A stretch of 64,000 nucleotides of DNA from Brevibacterium sp. S111 (GTDB taxonomy: Bacteria > Actinomycetota > Actinomycetes > Actinomycetales > Brevibacteriaceae): contig NZ_RHFH01000001.1 in NCBI RefSeq assembly GCF_004745075.1, positions 248,001 to 312,000 of the forward strand. The letters are read 5' to 3'. Every line of letters starts with the position of its first letter. The first letter of the stretch is position 1. Shown piece by piece: positions 1 to 10,323 of the stretch. The position numbers were made by a program, and so were the translations under genes. The notes beneath the pieces are model-generated. The model worked only from the letters and a program-made list of their open reading frames with translations. It ran no database searches and had not been told where the DNA came from.

Positions 1-90
1 CGACGACGCGGTTGTGTTCCCCAGACTAACCCAGTCCGTCTCAGCTGAGCACCTCAGCCGAGGGGCGGACACTCCTCCGATCGAACACGC

Positions 91-130
91 CTGAGGGCGG
101 GGAGGATGATCTCATCCTCCCCGCCCTCAG
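91..130. terminator. Perfect inverted repeat downstream of the PBP gene
   Basis: Two 19-nt arms (91-109 and 112-130) beginning CTGAGGGCGGGG are exactly complementary around a 2-nt loop. The hairpin lies 67 bp past the stop of the minus-strand penicillin-binding protein gene. No T-run follows on either strand, so termination is inferred from position and stem strength. Confidence 0.6.
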
Positions 131-196
131 ACATCGTGTGAACGGATCTCAGCCGGCTTTTGACGGGCTGCCGCGGCTCGACTCGGTTGCGCTGGC

Positions 197-2518
197 TCAG
201 TTGCCGCCGAGGCCGGGAGCTTCGTCCTCGTCCCCACCGTCGCCGCCGTTGTCTCCGCCGCCGGTGCCGCCACCGCCGCCGTTGTTGCTGCCTCCGCCGC
301 CGTTGTTGCTGCCTCCGCCGCCGTTGCCGCCGCTGCGGTTCGGGCCGGTCGAGGACCCGCCTCCACCGCCGGAGCCGCCACCGGAGAAGTACTTGCTGCT
401 GGGCTTCGGGAAGCCGGTGTTGCCCTTGGTCTCTCGCGCTGCCTGGCTCATATAGGCCTGCCAGGTCTTACCGGAGAGCGTGGCACCGTAGATCTGGCCA
501 CGGACCGCACCGGCACCGTTGGTTCTCCAGTCCCGCGTTCCATTGGGATCACCGGTCCAGACCGCGGTCGCCAGGGTCTTGGTGAATCCGAGCAGCCAGG
601 TGTGGCCGACTTCGAAGTTCGTCGTACCGGTCTTGGCACCGGCAGGAACGCCGATCTTCAGCGAGCTCGTCGTACCGCCGTTGAAGGTCTGGGTCAGGGC
701 GTAGGCGACGCCCTTGGCCACTTCCTTATCGAGCACGCGCTTACAGCCTTCACCCGGAACGTCGAGCTTCTTGCCCTTGCGGTCCTTGATCTCGGTGATC
801 GGCTTCGGTCCGCAGAACTCACCTTCATTCGCGAAGGTTGCGTAGGCCGCGGCCATAGCGATCGGAGTGGTCTCCGTCGTACCGAGGATCGATGAAGGTG
901 ACAGCGCCTGGATGAAGCCGGACTTGTTTTCATAGTCCAGCGACTCGCCGCTGCCGTAGCGGATGCCCAGATCCATAGCCGTATCCATGATCTTGCACAT
1001 GTTCAGCTGGTTGCCGATTGCGGCATAGCCGGTGTTGACCGAATGCTTCGTGGCGTCGAGCACCGTCATCGACCCGTTGCCCTTACCGTCACCGGCGTTG
1101 TTCGGGTCCCAGTCTCCGGCCATACTCGGGCAGCCGTCGTACTTCCACGAACTGGCCGGGAAGTTCCGTTTCGTCGCGTTCACGGTCGCGTTGAGACTCT
1201 TGCCCGACTTCAGCCAGGTTGTCAGCACGAAGGGCTTCCAGGTCGAACCGACTTGGAAACCGCCGCCTCCGCCGTGCCTCTTGTCGACCGTGTAGTTGAT
1301 CGAGGTCTTCTTGTACCTATCCTTCTTCTTGACGTCGCCAACCGTGTACTCACGATTCTCGGCCATGGCGATGACCTCACCGGTGCCCGGCTCGATCGTC
1401 ACCAGAGCGTGACCGGCGCCGGAGGGATCGCCGACGGGGACGCGCTTCTTGACCTCTTTGTCCGCGATCTTCTGGATGTCCGGCTTGAGGCTGGTCTTGA
1501 TCGTCAGACCACCGCGTTGGAGGAACGCGATGCGCTCCTCGACGGTTTTTCCGAATGTCTCGTCGTTCTTGATGACATTCTCGACATAGTCGCAGAAGAA
1601 CTGCGCATTGCTCTTCGCCGACGAACAGCCGTTCGGGGTCTCATGCAGATCGAGATCAAGGTCGGTCTTGACCGCCTTGTCGTATTCCTTCTGGGTGATG
1701 TGCTTGTACTTGAGCATCTGCCCGAGCACCGTATTGCGGCGCTTGAGCACCTGGTCGGGGAACCGCTGCGGGTTGAACGCCGAGGGGTTCTGCACGATTC
1801 CTGCCAGCATCGCCGACTGCTGGATGTTGAGATCCTTGGCGTGGATTCCCCAGTATCGATAAGCGGCAGCTTCGACGCCGTAGACGTTCGGGGAACCCGA
1901 ATAGTTGTTGATGTTCATGTAGCGGTTGAGAATCTCCTTCTTGTCGTACTTCTTCTCAACCGCGACAGCGAGCTTGGCCTCGCGCAGCTTACGCGCGTAT
2001 CCGGCAGTGCCGTCAGATTCCTTCGCTGCTGCCACACCTTCGGAGTCCTCCTCGGCGTGGGCATTCTCTGCGAGCACGTTCTTCACATACTGCTGGGTCA
2101 GGGTCGATCCGCCCTGAGTCGTCGAGGACACCATATTGTGCACCGCTGCACGGGCGATGCCCTCGATGTCGACGCCGCCGTGCTCGAAGTACCGGTAGTC
2201 TTCGACCGCGATCGTCGCGTTCCGCATGTCTTCTGAAATCTTGTCGAGGGGCACCTCTTGGCGGTTCTGCCAATAGAACTCCGCGATCTCGGAACCGTCG
2301 GAGGCAAGCATCGTCGACTTCTCGCCGAGGTCCTTGATCTCCAGGGTGGCCGGAAGAGAATCGAAGATCTCGACCGCACTGTTCGCACTGGCTGTGGCTA
2401 CGCCGACTCCGGGGATGGCAAGACCGGCGGCGACGATGCCGGCGACCGCGCTGACGGCCACGAACTGCATGAACGCGCCCATTTTGGTCGGAGTGGGATT
2501 TGACTCAGGAGACACCAT
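197..2518 (-). CDS. Class A penicillin-binding protein (bifunctional transglycosylase/transpeptidase)
   Basis: This 773-residue protein polymerises and cross-links peptidoglycan at the outer face of the membrane. One N-terminal hydrophobic segment (about residues 15-45) anchors it. A GT51 glycosyltransferase domain follows, with EDYRYFEHGGVD and QGGSTLTQQ. The transpeptidase domain has the SxxK serine in GSTWKPF, the SxN motif in KHSVNTGY and KTGTT. The C-terminal 70 or so residues are a low-complexity Gly/Asn/Ser tail with SNNGGGG repeats and an acidic end, which is typical of actinobacterial PonA-type PBPs. The start at 2518 has no obvious Shine-Dalgarno; Met13 or Met17 are alternatives. 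Confidence 0.93.
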   Translation of the reverse strand: MVSPESNPTPTKMGAFMQFVAVSAVAGIVAAGLAIPGVGVATASANSAVEIFDSLPATLEIKDLGEKSTMLASDGSEIAEFYWQNRQEVPLDKISEDMRNATIAVEDYRYFEHGGVDIEGIARAAVHNMVSSTTQGGSTLTQQYVKNVLAENAHAEEDSEGVAAAKESDGTAGYARKLREAKLAVAVEKKYDKKEILNRYMNINNYSGSPNVYGVEAAAYRYWGIHAKDLNIQQSAMLAGIVQNPSAFNPQRFPDQVLKRRNTVLGQMLKYKHITQKEYDKAVKTDLDLDLHETPNGCSSAKSNAQFFCDYVENVIKNDETFGKTVEERIAFLQRGGLTIKTSLKPDIQKIADKEVKKRVPVGDPSGAGHALVTIEPGTGEVIAMAENREYTVGDVKKKDRYKKTSINYTVDKRHGGGGGFQVGSTWKPFVLTTWLKSGKSLNATVNATKRNFPASSWKYDGCPSMAGDWDPNNAGDGKGNGSMTVLDATKHSVNTGYAAIGNQLNMCKIMDTAMDLGIRYGSGESLDYENKSGFIQALSPSSILGTTETTPIAMAAAYATFANEGEFCGPKPITEIKDRKGKKLDVPGEGCKRVLDKEVAKGVAYALTQTFNGGTTSSLKIGVPAGAKTGTTNFEVGHTWLLGFTKTLATAVWTGDPNGTRDWRTNGAGAVRGQIYGATLSGKTWQAYMSQAARETKGNTGFPKPSSKYFSGGGSGGGGGSSTGPNRSGGNGGGGSNNGGGGSNNGGGGGTGGGDNGGDGGDEDEAPGLGGN

Positions 2519-2573
2519 GCGAACCAGTTTAACGAATAGGCCTTGTGCAAATCTTCAGAAACCGCTGAATGGG

Positions 2574-3539
2574 TCAGGCCTTCGCGACGAGTTCGAGGAC
2601 GCTGACTTCCGGCCGACAGGCGAAACGCACTGGTGAGTAGGGTGAGAACCCGAGACCGGCCGAGATCGCCACGCGGCTTTCCCGGTAGGCGAAAACGCCT
2701 CTCGCGCGTGTCCGGTCGAGATCGCAGTTCGTCACGGGCGCGCCCCAGAAGGGCACGCGGATCTGTCCGCCATGGGTGTGCCCGGCCATGATGAGATCCG
2801 CCCCGGCCGTGGCGAACGCCTCCAAGGTCCGCGAATACGGGGCATGGGTGACACCCACCTTGAGTCCGGCGGCGGAGTCGAAGCGCGGAAAGTCGAGGGT
2901 CCCCTCGCCCGGCTCTCCCCCACTCCAGCTGATTCGGTCACGATCGATATGGGCATCGCCGAGTCCGCGGAAGTCGATGCGGGTGCCCTTGATCGTCAGG
3001 GACGCCTCGGCGTTGTCGAGGAAATGCCAACCGCTCCCCACCGCGGAGCCGCTGCCATCTGGGTCGGCAACCGGGCTGCCGGCCGTGCCTTCGAATCCTC
3101 GGATGAGGGCCTTGACGTCGAGGTCGGGTTCGACCCGGTGTTTGACTTCCGATGGTGAGCGCAGATACTTCGCAGGATTCTTCGCCTGTGGGGAGAAGAA
3201 GTCGTTGGAACCGAGCACGAACACGCCGGGAACGTCGAGGAGTCCGGAGAAGACATCGAGGACGGTCGGGACGATGTCGGCTGAGAGGTTGTCACCGGTG
3301 TTGACCACCAGGTCGGGTTCGAGGCGGGTGAGCGCCTTGACCCAGGAAGCGCGATGCTTCTGCCAGGGGGCCAGGTGCAGGTCGGCGACGTGGAGGACCC
3401 GGATGGTCTCCGCCCCGGCGGGCAGGAGCGGCAGGGTGTGGTGACGGATCGCGAAGAGGTGCGGTTCGATGGCCGCACCCCAGATGCCGGCGGCCGTGGG
3501 AGCGGCGAGAGCACCGGCGAGGAGAGCACGCTTCTTCAT
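2574..3539 (-). CDS. Metallophosphoesterase (YaeI/YkuE-like calcineurin fold)
   Basis: The protein has about 321 residues with an N-terminal hydrophobic, signal-like segment (MKKRALLAGALAAPTAAGIW). The dinuclear-metal phosphoesterase motifs appear in order: DLHLAPW, NTGDN, LGSNDF and AGHTHGG. The family hydrolyses phosphate mono- or diesters or UDP-linked lipids; the substrate here is unknown. I start at 3539, where GGGGAAATG gives a ribosome site, rather than at the upstream in-frame start 48 bp earlier, which lies in the hairpin of the zinc operon. The stop is 55 bp from the PBP start, so the two genes could share a transcript. Confidence 0.85.
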   Translation of the reverse strand: MKKRALLAGALAAPTAAGIWGAAIEPHLFAIRHHTLPLLPAGAETIRVLHVADLHLAPWQKHRASWVKALTRLEPDLVVNTGDNLSADIVPTVLDVFSGLLDVPGVFVLGSNDFFSPQAKNPAKYLRSPSEVKHRVEPDLDVKALIRGFEGTAGSPVADPDGSGSAVGSGWHFLDNAEASLTIKGTRIDFRGLGDAHIDRDRISWSGGEPGEGTLDFPRFDSAAGLKVGVTHAPYSRTLEAFATAGADLIMAGHTHGGQIRVPFWGAPVTNCDLDRTRARGVFAYRESRVAISAGLGFSPYSPVRFACRPEVSVLELVAKA

Positions 3540-3565
3540 TTCCCCAACTCTATCCGCTCCCCGAA

Positions 3566-3621
3566 CCACCTGACGGCGGCCCAGCAACCTCGCGCGAAGT
3601 TGCTGGGCCGCCGTCAGGTGG
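3566..3621 (-). terminator. Terminator hairpin of the zinc ABC operon
   Basis: A 23-nt perfect inverted repeat (3566-3588 and 3599-3621; arm begins CCACCTGACGGCGG) starts 4 bp after the permease stop and precedes the metallophosphoesterase start. The position fits an intrinsic terminator of the zinc operon, but there is no U-tract. Confidence 0.65.
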
Positions 3622-3624
3622 CAA

Positions 3625-4533
3625 TTAGGGGGTGGTGACGGGAGTGTTGTGCTCCTTCGCGGCCCGCGCGGCGCGGCGACGGTGCAGGGCTTTCATCCGC
3701 CGGCCTCCGGCGAGGCGGCAGATGATGTAGATGAGAAACGAGATCGTCGTGACGAAGGGACTGATCGGCACGACCGGTGAGCCCAGAGCGATGAGGATGC
3801 CGCCGACCGAGGCCGTGACGGCGAAGATCACACTGAGCACCGGCACCCACACCGGCGAGGCCGAGAGCTGTGTAGCGGCGGCGGCCGGGGTGATGAGCAG
3901 CGCGAGCACGAGGAGGACTCCGACGACCTGCACGCTCAGTGCCACCGCCAGCCCGAGTGTGAGCATGAAGACGATGGTGAGCACCGAGACCGGAACTCCC
4001 TTGGCTCGGGCCACCTGCGGGTCGAGGCTGGAGAACATGAGCGGACGCCACACGATCGCCAACACCACGAGCACCCCGAGGGCACAGATGATGAGGGTGA
4101 GGATCTGGCCCGGAGTGATCGCGACGATCTGCCCGGTCAGCAACCCGAACTTGCTCGCCGCTCGCCCGTCGTAGAGAGTGAGGAAGAGGATCGCCAGCCC
4201 CAGGCCGAAGGGCATGAGGACACCGATGATGGCGTTCTTCTCCGAATCCTTGGCCCCACCGATGCCGATGATGAGTGCCGCGAGGATTGATCCGACTATC
4301 GAGCCGACCACGACGTCGAAGCCGATGAGCAGGGCGAAGGCAGCTCCGGCGAAGGAGAGCTCGGAGACTCCGTGGACGGCGAAGGGAATGTCCCGCGCCA
4401 TGACGAAGACGCTGATGAGTCCGCCGACGACGCCGAGCAGCGCGGCGGCGATGAGCGAGTTGGATAGGAGGGCGACGAGTTCGCCGTAGTCCTCGAAGGT
4501 GAAGAGGTTGGCGAAGATCTCGGAGACGCTCAT
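3625..4533 (-). CDS. Zinc/manganese-type ABC transporter permease (ABC-3 family)
   Basis: This 302-residue integral membrane protein has about eight hydrophobic segments and a basic C-terminal tail. The sequence has the ABC-3 (ZnuB/MntB) pattern, including the region GVVGGLISVFVMARDIPFAVHGVSELSFAG read in segments near the N-terminus. It would form the channel through which metal delivered by the upstream binding protein enters the cell. The start overlaps the ATPase stop by 4 bp (4530-4533), so translation is coupled. The His-rich binding protein of the operon makes zinc the likeliest substrate. Confidence 0.9.
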   Translation of the reverse strand: MSVSEIFANLFTFEDYGELVALLSNSLIAAALLGVVGGLISVFVMARDIPFAVHGVSELSFAGAAFALLIGFDVVVGSIVGSILAALIIGIGGAKDSEKNAIIGVLMPFGLGLAILFLTLYDGRAASKFGLLTGQIVAITPGQILTLIICALGVLVVLAIVWRPLMFSSLDPQVARAKGVPVSVLTIVFMLTLGLAVALSVQVVGVLLVLALLITPAAAATQLSASPVWVPVLSVIFAVTASVGGILIALGSPVVPISPFVTTISFLIYIICRLAGGRRMKALHRRRAARAAKEHNTPVTTP

Positions 4534-5399
4534 CGGTTCACCACCGTCCCGTCGATGTCGAAGGAGTCATCGGGCAGATCGTGGTGGTCGACGCATTCCT
4601 CTTCCCCGCCGACGACGACGAGGCGACCGCCGACCCTGACCACGTCGACCGGGGACCCGTAGAGGCGGGACAGGGATTCGGTGGTCATCACTTCCTCGGG
4701 GGTGCCGACGAGGAAGTGCCCGCCGACGATGTAGAGCACCCGATCGACATAGGGCAGGATCGGGTTGATCTCGTGGGTGACGAAGACGACCGCGGCCTCC
4801 CGTCGGACCCGCTGTTCGTTGAGCAGCGACGCGACGACCTTCTGATGGTGCATGTCCAGGGACAGCAGCGGTTCGTCGCACAGCAGCACGGATGGGTCAT
4901 TGGCCAGGGACTGCGCCACCCGCAGCCGCTGCAGCTCACCTCCGGAGACGGTGCCCGCGGGCGCATCCGCATAGTCGGTGGCGCCGACGGCGGCGAGGAG
5001 TTCGTCGACCTTCTTCCGCCGACCCCGTGAGAACAGGCTCATCCCCCACCGATGGCCGTCGATGCCCATTCGGACCAGGTCCCGGCCGCGCATCGGTGTG
5101 TGCGGGTCGATTCCGCGCTGTTGGGGAATGTAGCCGATGGCCGGATTCCCCGAATGCACCGCGGCCCCAGCCACCTCGGCGGTGCCCGACGACAGGGAGT
5201 TCTGTCCCAGCAGCACCTTGAGCAGGGAGGTCTTGCCGGTGCCGTTGGGTCCGAGGACGGCGATGAACTCCCCCGGCGCGACGTCGAGGTCCAGGTCGTG
5301 CCACAGCACGCGCGGGCCGAACCGCAGTTCGGCATCGCGCAGTCGAATCACCGGCTCCCGAGGTATTGCGGGTGCGGAAGCGTCGGATTCTTTGGCCAT
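4530..5399 (-). CDS. Metal ABC transporter ATP-binding protein (ZnuC-like)
   Basis: This 289-residue ABC ATPase powers the importer. Visible motifs are Walker A GPNGTGKTSLLK, the Q-loop around GYIPQQRG, the signature SGGELQRL, Walker B VLLCDEPLLSLD and the switch His in FVTHEIN. About 50 C-terminal residues extend past the core and are rich in Val, Glu and Asp. The gene starts 2 bp after the binding-protein stop and overlaps the permease by 4 bp, giving the order substrate-binding protein, ATPase, permease in one operon. Confidence 0.92.
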   Translation of the reverse strand: MAKESDASAPAIPREPVIRLRDAELRFGPRVLWHDLDLDVAPGEFIAVLGPNGTGKTSLLKVLLGQNSLSSGTAEVAGAAVHSGNPAIGYIPQQRGIDPHTPMRGRDLVRMGIDGHRWGMSLFSRGRRKKVDELLAAVGATDYADAPAGTVSGGELQRLRVAQSLANDPSVLLCDEPLLSLDMHHQKVVASLLNEQRVRREAAVVFVTHEINPILPYVDRVLYIVGGHFLVGTPEEVMTTESLSRLYGSPVDVVRVGGRLVVVGGEEECVDHHDLPDDSFDIDGTVVNR

Positions 5400-5401
5400 A
5401 G

Positions 5402-6475
5402 TCAGTGCTTGTGTCCTTCGAGTGCTGTCGAGATTTCGGTGATGTAGTCGCCCATCCAGTCCGCGTAGTGCTCACCTTCCGGCATGGTCTCGCCGAGGTC
5501 GATGATCGGAACATCGGACTTCTCGGCCGTGGCCTTGAGCGCTTCCGCCTGCGGACCGGCCGCTTGAGTATTGTATCCAAGCAGCACGGCTTCCCCGTCG
5601 GAGATCTGCTTCTGCGCGGCTTTGAGCACCAGCGGCGGCACATCATTGCCCTCTTCGACGGCCGCGAGGAACTCCTCGGAGGTGACGTTCTCCAGCCCCA
5701 TGTCGGCAAAGAGCCACAGCGGCACAGGCTCGGTCGCCGCGACCTTCTCTCCACCGTGGTCCTTCTTCACCGCATCGATGTCGGTCTGCAGCTCGTCGAG
5801 TTCGGACTTGTAGTCCTTCGCGTTCGCTGTGAACTCGTCCTTGTGGTCGGGCAGTTCCTCGCCGAGGTGGGTCGCCACTTCGTCGACGAGTTTCGTCATC
5901 GTCGGCACCGAGTACCAGAGATGTTCGTTGAACGATCCGTGATCGTGGTCGTGACCCTCATGATCATCGCTTTCCTCGGAGTGGTCGTGGCCCTCTTCCG
6001 AGTGTTCGTCATCGTCGTGGGTGTGTCCGCCGCCGTGGGCCTCTTCGTCCTCCTCGCCCTCACCATGGTCGTGGTCGTGCGGCTCATTGCCGAGACCTTC
6101 GGAGCCGGGCAGACCGGAGATCGCCACGGTGTCGATGGTCGTGACTTCAGTGCCCGAAGCTTCGAGCATCGTGGTCATGAACGCATCGTAGCCGCCGCCG
6201 TTCTCGACGACGAGGTCGGCCTTCGAGAGTTTGAGGCGGTCCTGGGTGGTCGCCTCGTAGGAGTGCGGGTCCTGGTTCGGATCGTCGATGATCGGGCTGA
6301 CGTCGGCGAAGTCGCCGGCGACCTGAGAGACGATGTCGGCGTAGACGTTCGTCGAGGTCACTACGCGCAATTGGCTCGAGTCCGAGTCGGAGGAGCCTCC
6401 CCCGCAGCCGCTGAGGACCAACGCCGTGGAGGCCGCGATGGCTCCGGTGGTGAGAACGATGCGGGAAGCTGGCAT
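5402..6475 (-). CDS. Zinc ABC transporter substrate-binding lipoprotein with long His-rich loop (ZnuA/AztC-like)
   Basis: The protein has about 357 residues with signal peptide and lipobox (LVLSGC). It belongs to the cluster A-I metal-binding proteins: the motif around DPHSYEATTQDR and the conserved HLWYS are visible. Between the lobes lies an unusually long stretch of His, Asp and Glu (about residues 140-190, with HDHDH, HTHDDDEH and HDHDHG), typical of zinc-specific members. The start at 6475 is chosen for the GAAAGG ribosome site and the signal peptide; the longer frame adds an Arg-rich leader without one. It is the first gene of the zinc operon. Confidence 0.92.
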   Translation of the reverse strand: MPASRIVLTTGAIAASTALVLSGCGGGSSDSDSSQLRVVTSTNVYADIVSQVAGDFADVSPIIDDPNQDPHSYEATTQDRLKLSKADLVVENGGGYDAFMTTMLEASGTEVTTIDTVAISGLPGSEGLGNEPHDHDHGEGEEDEEAHGGGHTHDDDEHSEEGHDHSEESDDHEGHDHDHGSFNEHLWYSVPTMTKLVDEVATHLGEELPDHKDEFTANAKDYKSELDELQTDIDAVKKDHGGEKVAATEPVPLWLFADMGLENVTSEEFLAAVEEGNDVPPLVLKAAQKQISDGEAVLLGYNTQAAGPQAEALKATAEKSDVPIIDLGETMPEGEHYADWMGDYITEISTALEGHKH

Positions 6476-6546
6476 GAGGGGCCTTTCTGAGGCGGTGGTG
6501 TGTTTGCGACATCGTCGACGATACTCAGATGAAGGGTCGGCCACTA

Positions 6547-6582
6547 ATATAAATATTTATATATAGCAACGCATTTATGCGT
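6547..6582 (-). promoter_or_regulatory. AT-rich palindromes upstream of the zinc importer operon
   Basis: Two inverted repeats sit about 70-105 bp upstream of the binding-protein start: a 16-bp perfect palindrome ATATAAATATTTATAT (6547-6562) and ACGCAT-TT-ATGCGT (6569-6582). Such AT-rich sequence is exceptional in this genome and is likely the promoter/operator region. Neither repeat matches the usual actinobacterial Zur box closely, so the regulator is undetermined. Confidence 0.5.
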
Positions 6583-6634
6583 CACCCGTCGCCAGGGAGA
6601 TGTCTCGTCCGCACCTGCCCTCTTCTGTCTCTCA

Positions 6635-6782
6635 AGCAGCGCGAAGCTCGACTCCAGTAGCGCAAATCCCAGCTCAAGTAGCGCGAAGCTCGAAGCAACC
6701 AGCGCGAAATCCGGCTCAAGTAGCGCGAAGCCCGAAAAGCGCGCCGCTGGCGGAACGTTTTTCGCGTTTCGCGCTACCTGAG
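6635..6782. repeat. 21-bp arm repeats ending in a 68-nt palindromic element
   Basis: Five imperfect copies of an AGCGCGAA-containing unit occur at about 21-bp spacing (6635, 6656, 6676, 6698, 6718). The last one is the left arm of a 68-nt palindrome (6715-6782): arms beginning CTCAAGTAGCGCGAAG and ending CGCGCTACCTGAG with 3 mismatches in 24, around a loop containing CGCCGCTGGCG. A nearly identical-design 68-nt element lies at 61802-61869 in the opposite orientation. No coding potential is apparent. Confidence 0.7.
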
Positions 6783-6810
6783 CGACCAGACTCCTCTCTC
6801 GCGAGACGCA

Positions 6811-6842
6811 GAACCGCCCGAGAGTCTCCTCCCGGGCGGTTC
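6811..6842 (-). terminator. Hairpin downstream of asd
   Basis: Arms GAACCGCCCG (6811-6820) and CGGGCGGTTC (6833-6842) are perfect complements with a 12-nt loop. The hairpin lies between asd and the palindromic repeat and is a plausible terminator for the lysC-asd transcript, without a U-tract. Confidence 0.45.
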
Positions 6843-6849
6843 ATCGTTC

Positions 6850-6983
6850 GGCGACCGGCTTCTTCAGCCTCCACCGGCCAGCAACCGGCTTCTTCGGCCC
6901 TCAGCGGTCAGTTGACGGTTGCCTTCAGTCTTCAGCAGTCGGCGACCGGCTTCTTCGGCCTTCAGCAGTCAGTTGCCGGTTGT
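6850..6983. repeat. Degenerate tandem repeat (about 61 bp) after asd
   Basis: The word CGACCGGCTTCTTC or its variant occurs at 6852, 6882 and 6943. The blocks 6881-6923 and 6942-6983 align over their length with a 61-bp period (both carry TCAGT/CAGTTG-CGGTTG). The array lies just past the asd stop and is probably non-coding. Confidence 0.5.
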
Positions 6984-6994
6984 CACAGTGCCGG

Positions 6995-9369
<2,375 letters not shown>

Positions 9370-9717
9370 TGCAGTATCTTCCTTATCGCTGATAAGTTCC
9401 GTGCCAGGCGATCGATTCCATGGTTCCACGCATGGAGGTCTCGTGCTTCATCGATCAGGATTTCAGCCGTGTCGGGCTCCCGGCACCTCGACCATTGTAT
9501 GAGGTAGGTCATTGCGGTTCACCTTCGCCCGCCATTCAGACACCGCCTGACCGGGCCCGACACCGCTCGTCTCCACCCCGTCCGATCACCGTGTACATGG
9601 GCGAAGCGAGGGGTGGCCACCGACCGTTCAGTCCCCGTTCAGAAATTGTTATACAAGGGGGTCCGAAAGGGGCGATCCGGGCAGGGCGACGACGGTCCGG
9701 ATCCGTCGCCGAGGTGG
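9370..9717. other. Intergenic region between recR and lysC
   Basis: No gene is supported in these 348 bp. They presumably hold the lysC promoter on the minus strand. The most AT-rich site is TTGTTATACAA (about 9647-9658), an imperfect palindrome that could be a -10 region or operator. I see no lysine riboswitch-like structure or terminator. Confidence 0.4.
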
Positions 9718-10323
9718 TCAGTCGATTTCGCGGCGGCCGGAGAATGCCCGACCCAGGGTGACTTCGTCGGCGTATTCGAGGTCGCCGCCCACGGGCAGGC
9801 CCGAGGCCAGCCGGGTCACGGTCACGCCGAGGCTGCCGAGCAGGCGCACGAGGTAGGTGGCGGTGGCTTCGCCTTCGAGGTTCGGGTCGGTGGCGATGAC
9901 GGTCTCGGTGACCTCGCCGTCCTGCAGCCGGGTCATGAGTTCCTTGATCCGCAGATTGTCCGGGCCGACCCCGGCCATCGGGTCGATCGCCCCGCCGAGG
10001 ACGTGGTAGAGACCCCGGTATTCCCGGGTCCGTTCGATGGCGACGACGTCCTTGGGCTCTTCGACCACACAGACCATCGACCGGTCACGACGCGGATCCT
10101 GACAGACGGTGCATTCGGCTTCTTCGGACACGTTTCCGCAGATCTCGCAGAACCGCACCCGCTTCTTGACGTCGGTGAGGGCCTGCGCGAGCGCGTTGAC
10201 GTCCTGCGCATCCGTCTGGAGGATGTGGAAGGCGAGTCGCTGCGCTGATTTCGGCCCGATGCCAGGAAGCTTGCCGAACTCTTCGACCAGATCCTGGAGG
10301 GCACCTTCGTAGACAGCGCTCAT
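9718..10323 (-). CDS. recR: Recombination mediator protein RecR
   Basis: This 201-residue protein helps load RecA at gapped DNA with RecF/RecO. It has an N-terminal helix-hairpin-helix ([15 protein letters not shown]), a four-cysteine zinc finger (CEIC...CTVC, about residues 59-74) and a Toprim domain with [12 protein letters not shown]. The start overlaps the dnaX stop by 4 bp. The ybaB gene that usually sits between dnaX and recR is absent here. Confidence 0.96.
   Translation of the reverse strand: MSAVYEGALQDLVEEFGKLPGIGPKSAQRLAFHILQTDAQDVNALAQALTDVKKRVRFCEICGNVSEEAECTVCQDPRRDRSMVCVVEEPKDVVAIERTREYRGLYHVLGGAIDPMAGVGPDNLRIKELMTRLQDGEVTETVIATDPNLEGEATATYLVRLLGSLGVTVTRLASGLPVGGDLEYADEVTLGRAFSGRREID

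Noticed and set aside
1043..2236. 397-residue plus-strand open frame opposite the PBP gene
   Set aside because: It is antisense to a well-supported gene, lacks any domain and follows from GC-biased codon use on the other strand.
9370..9717. Lysine riboswitch upstream of aspartokinase
   Set aside because: No conserved L-box-like helices or terminator are visible in the leader.
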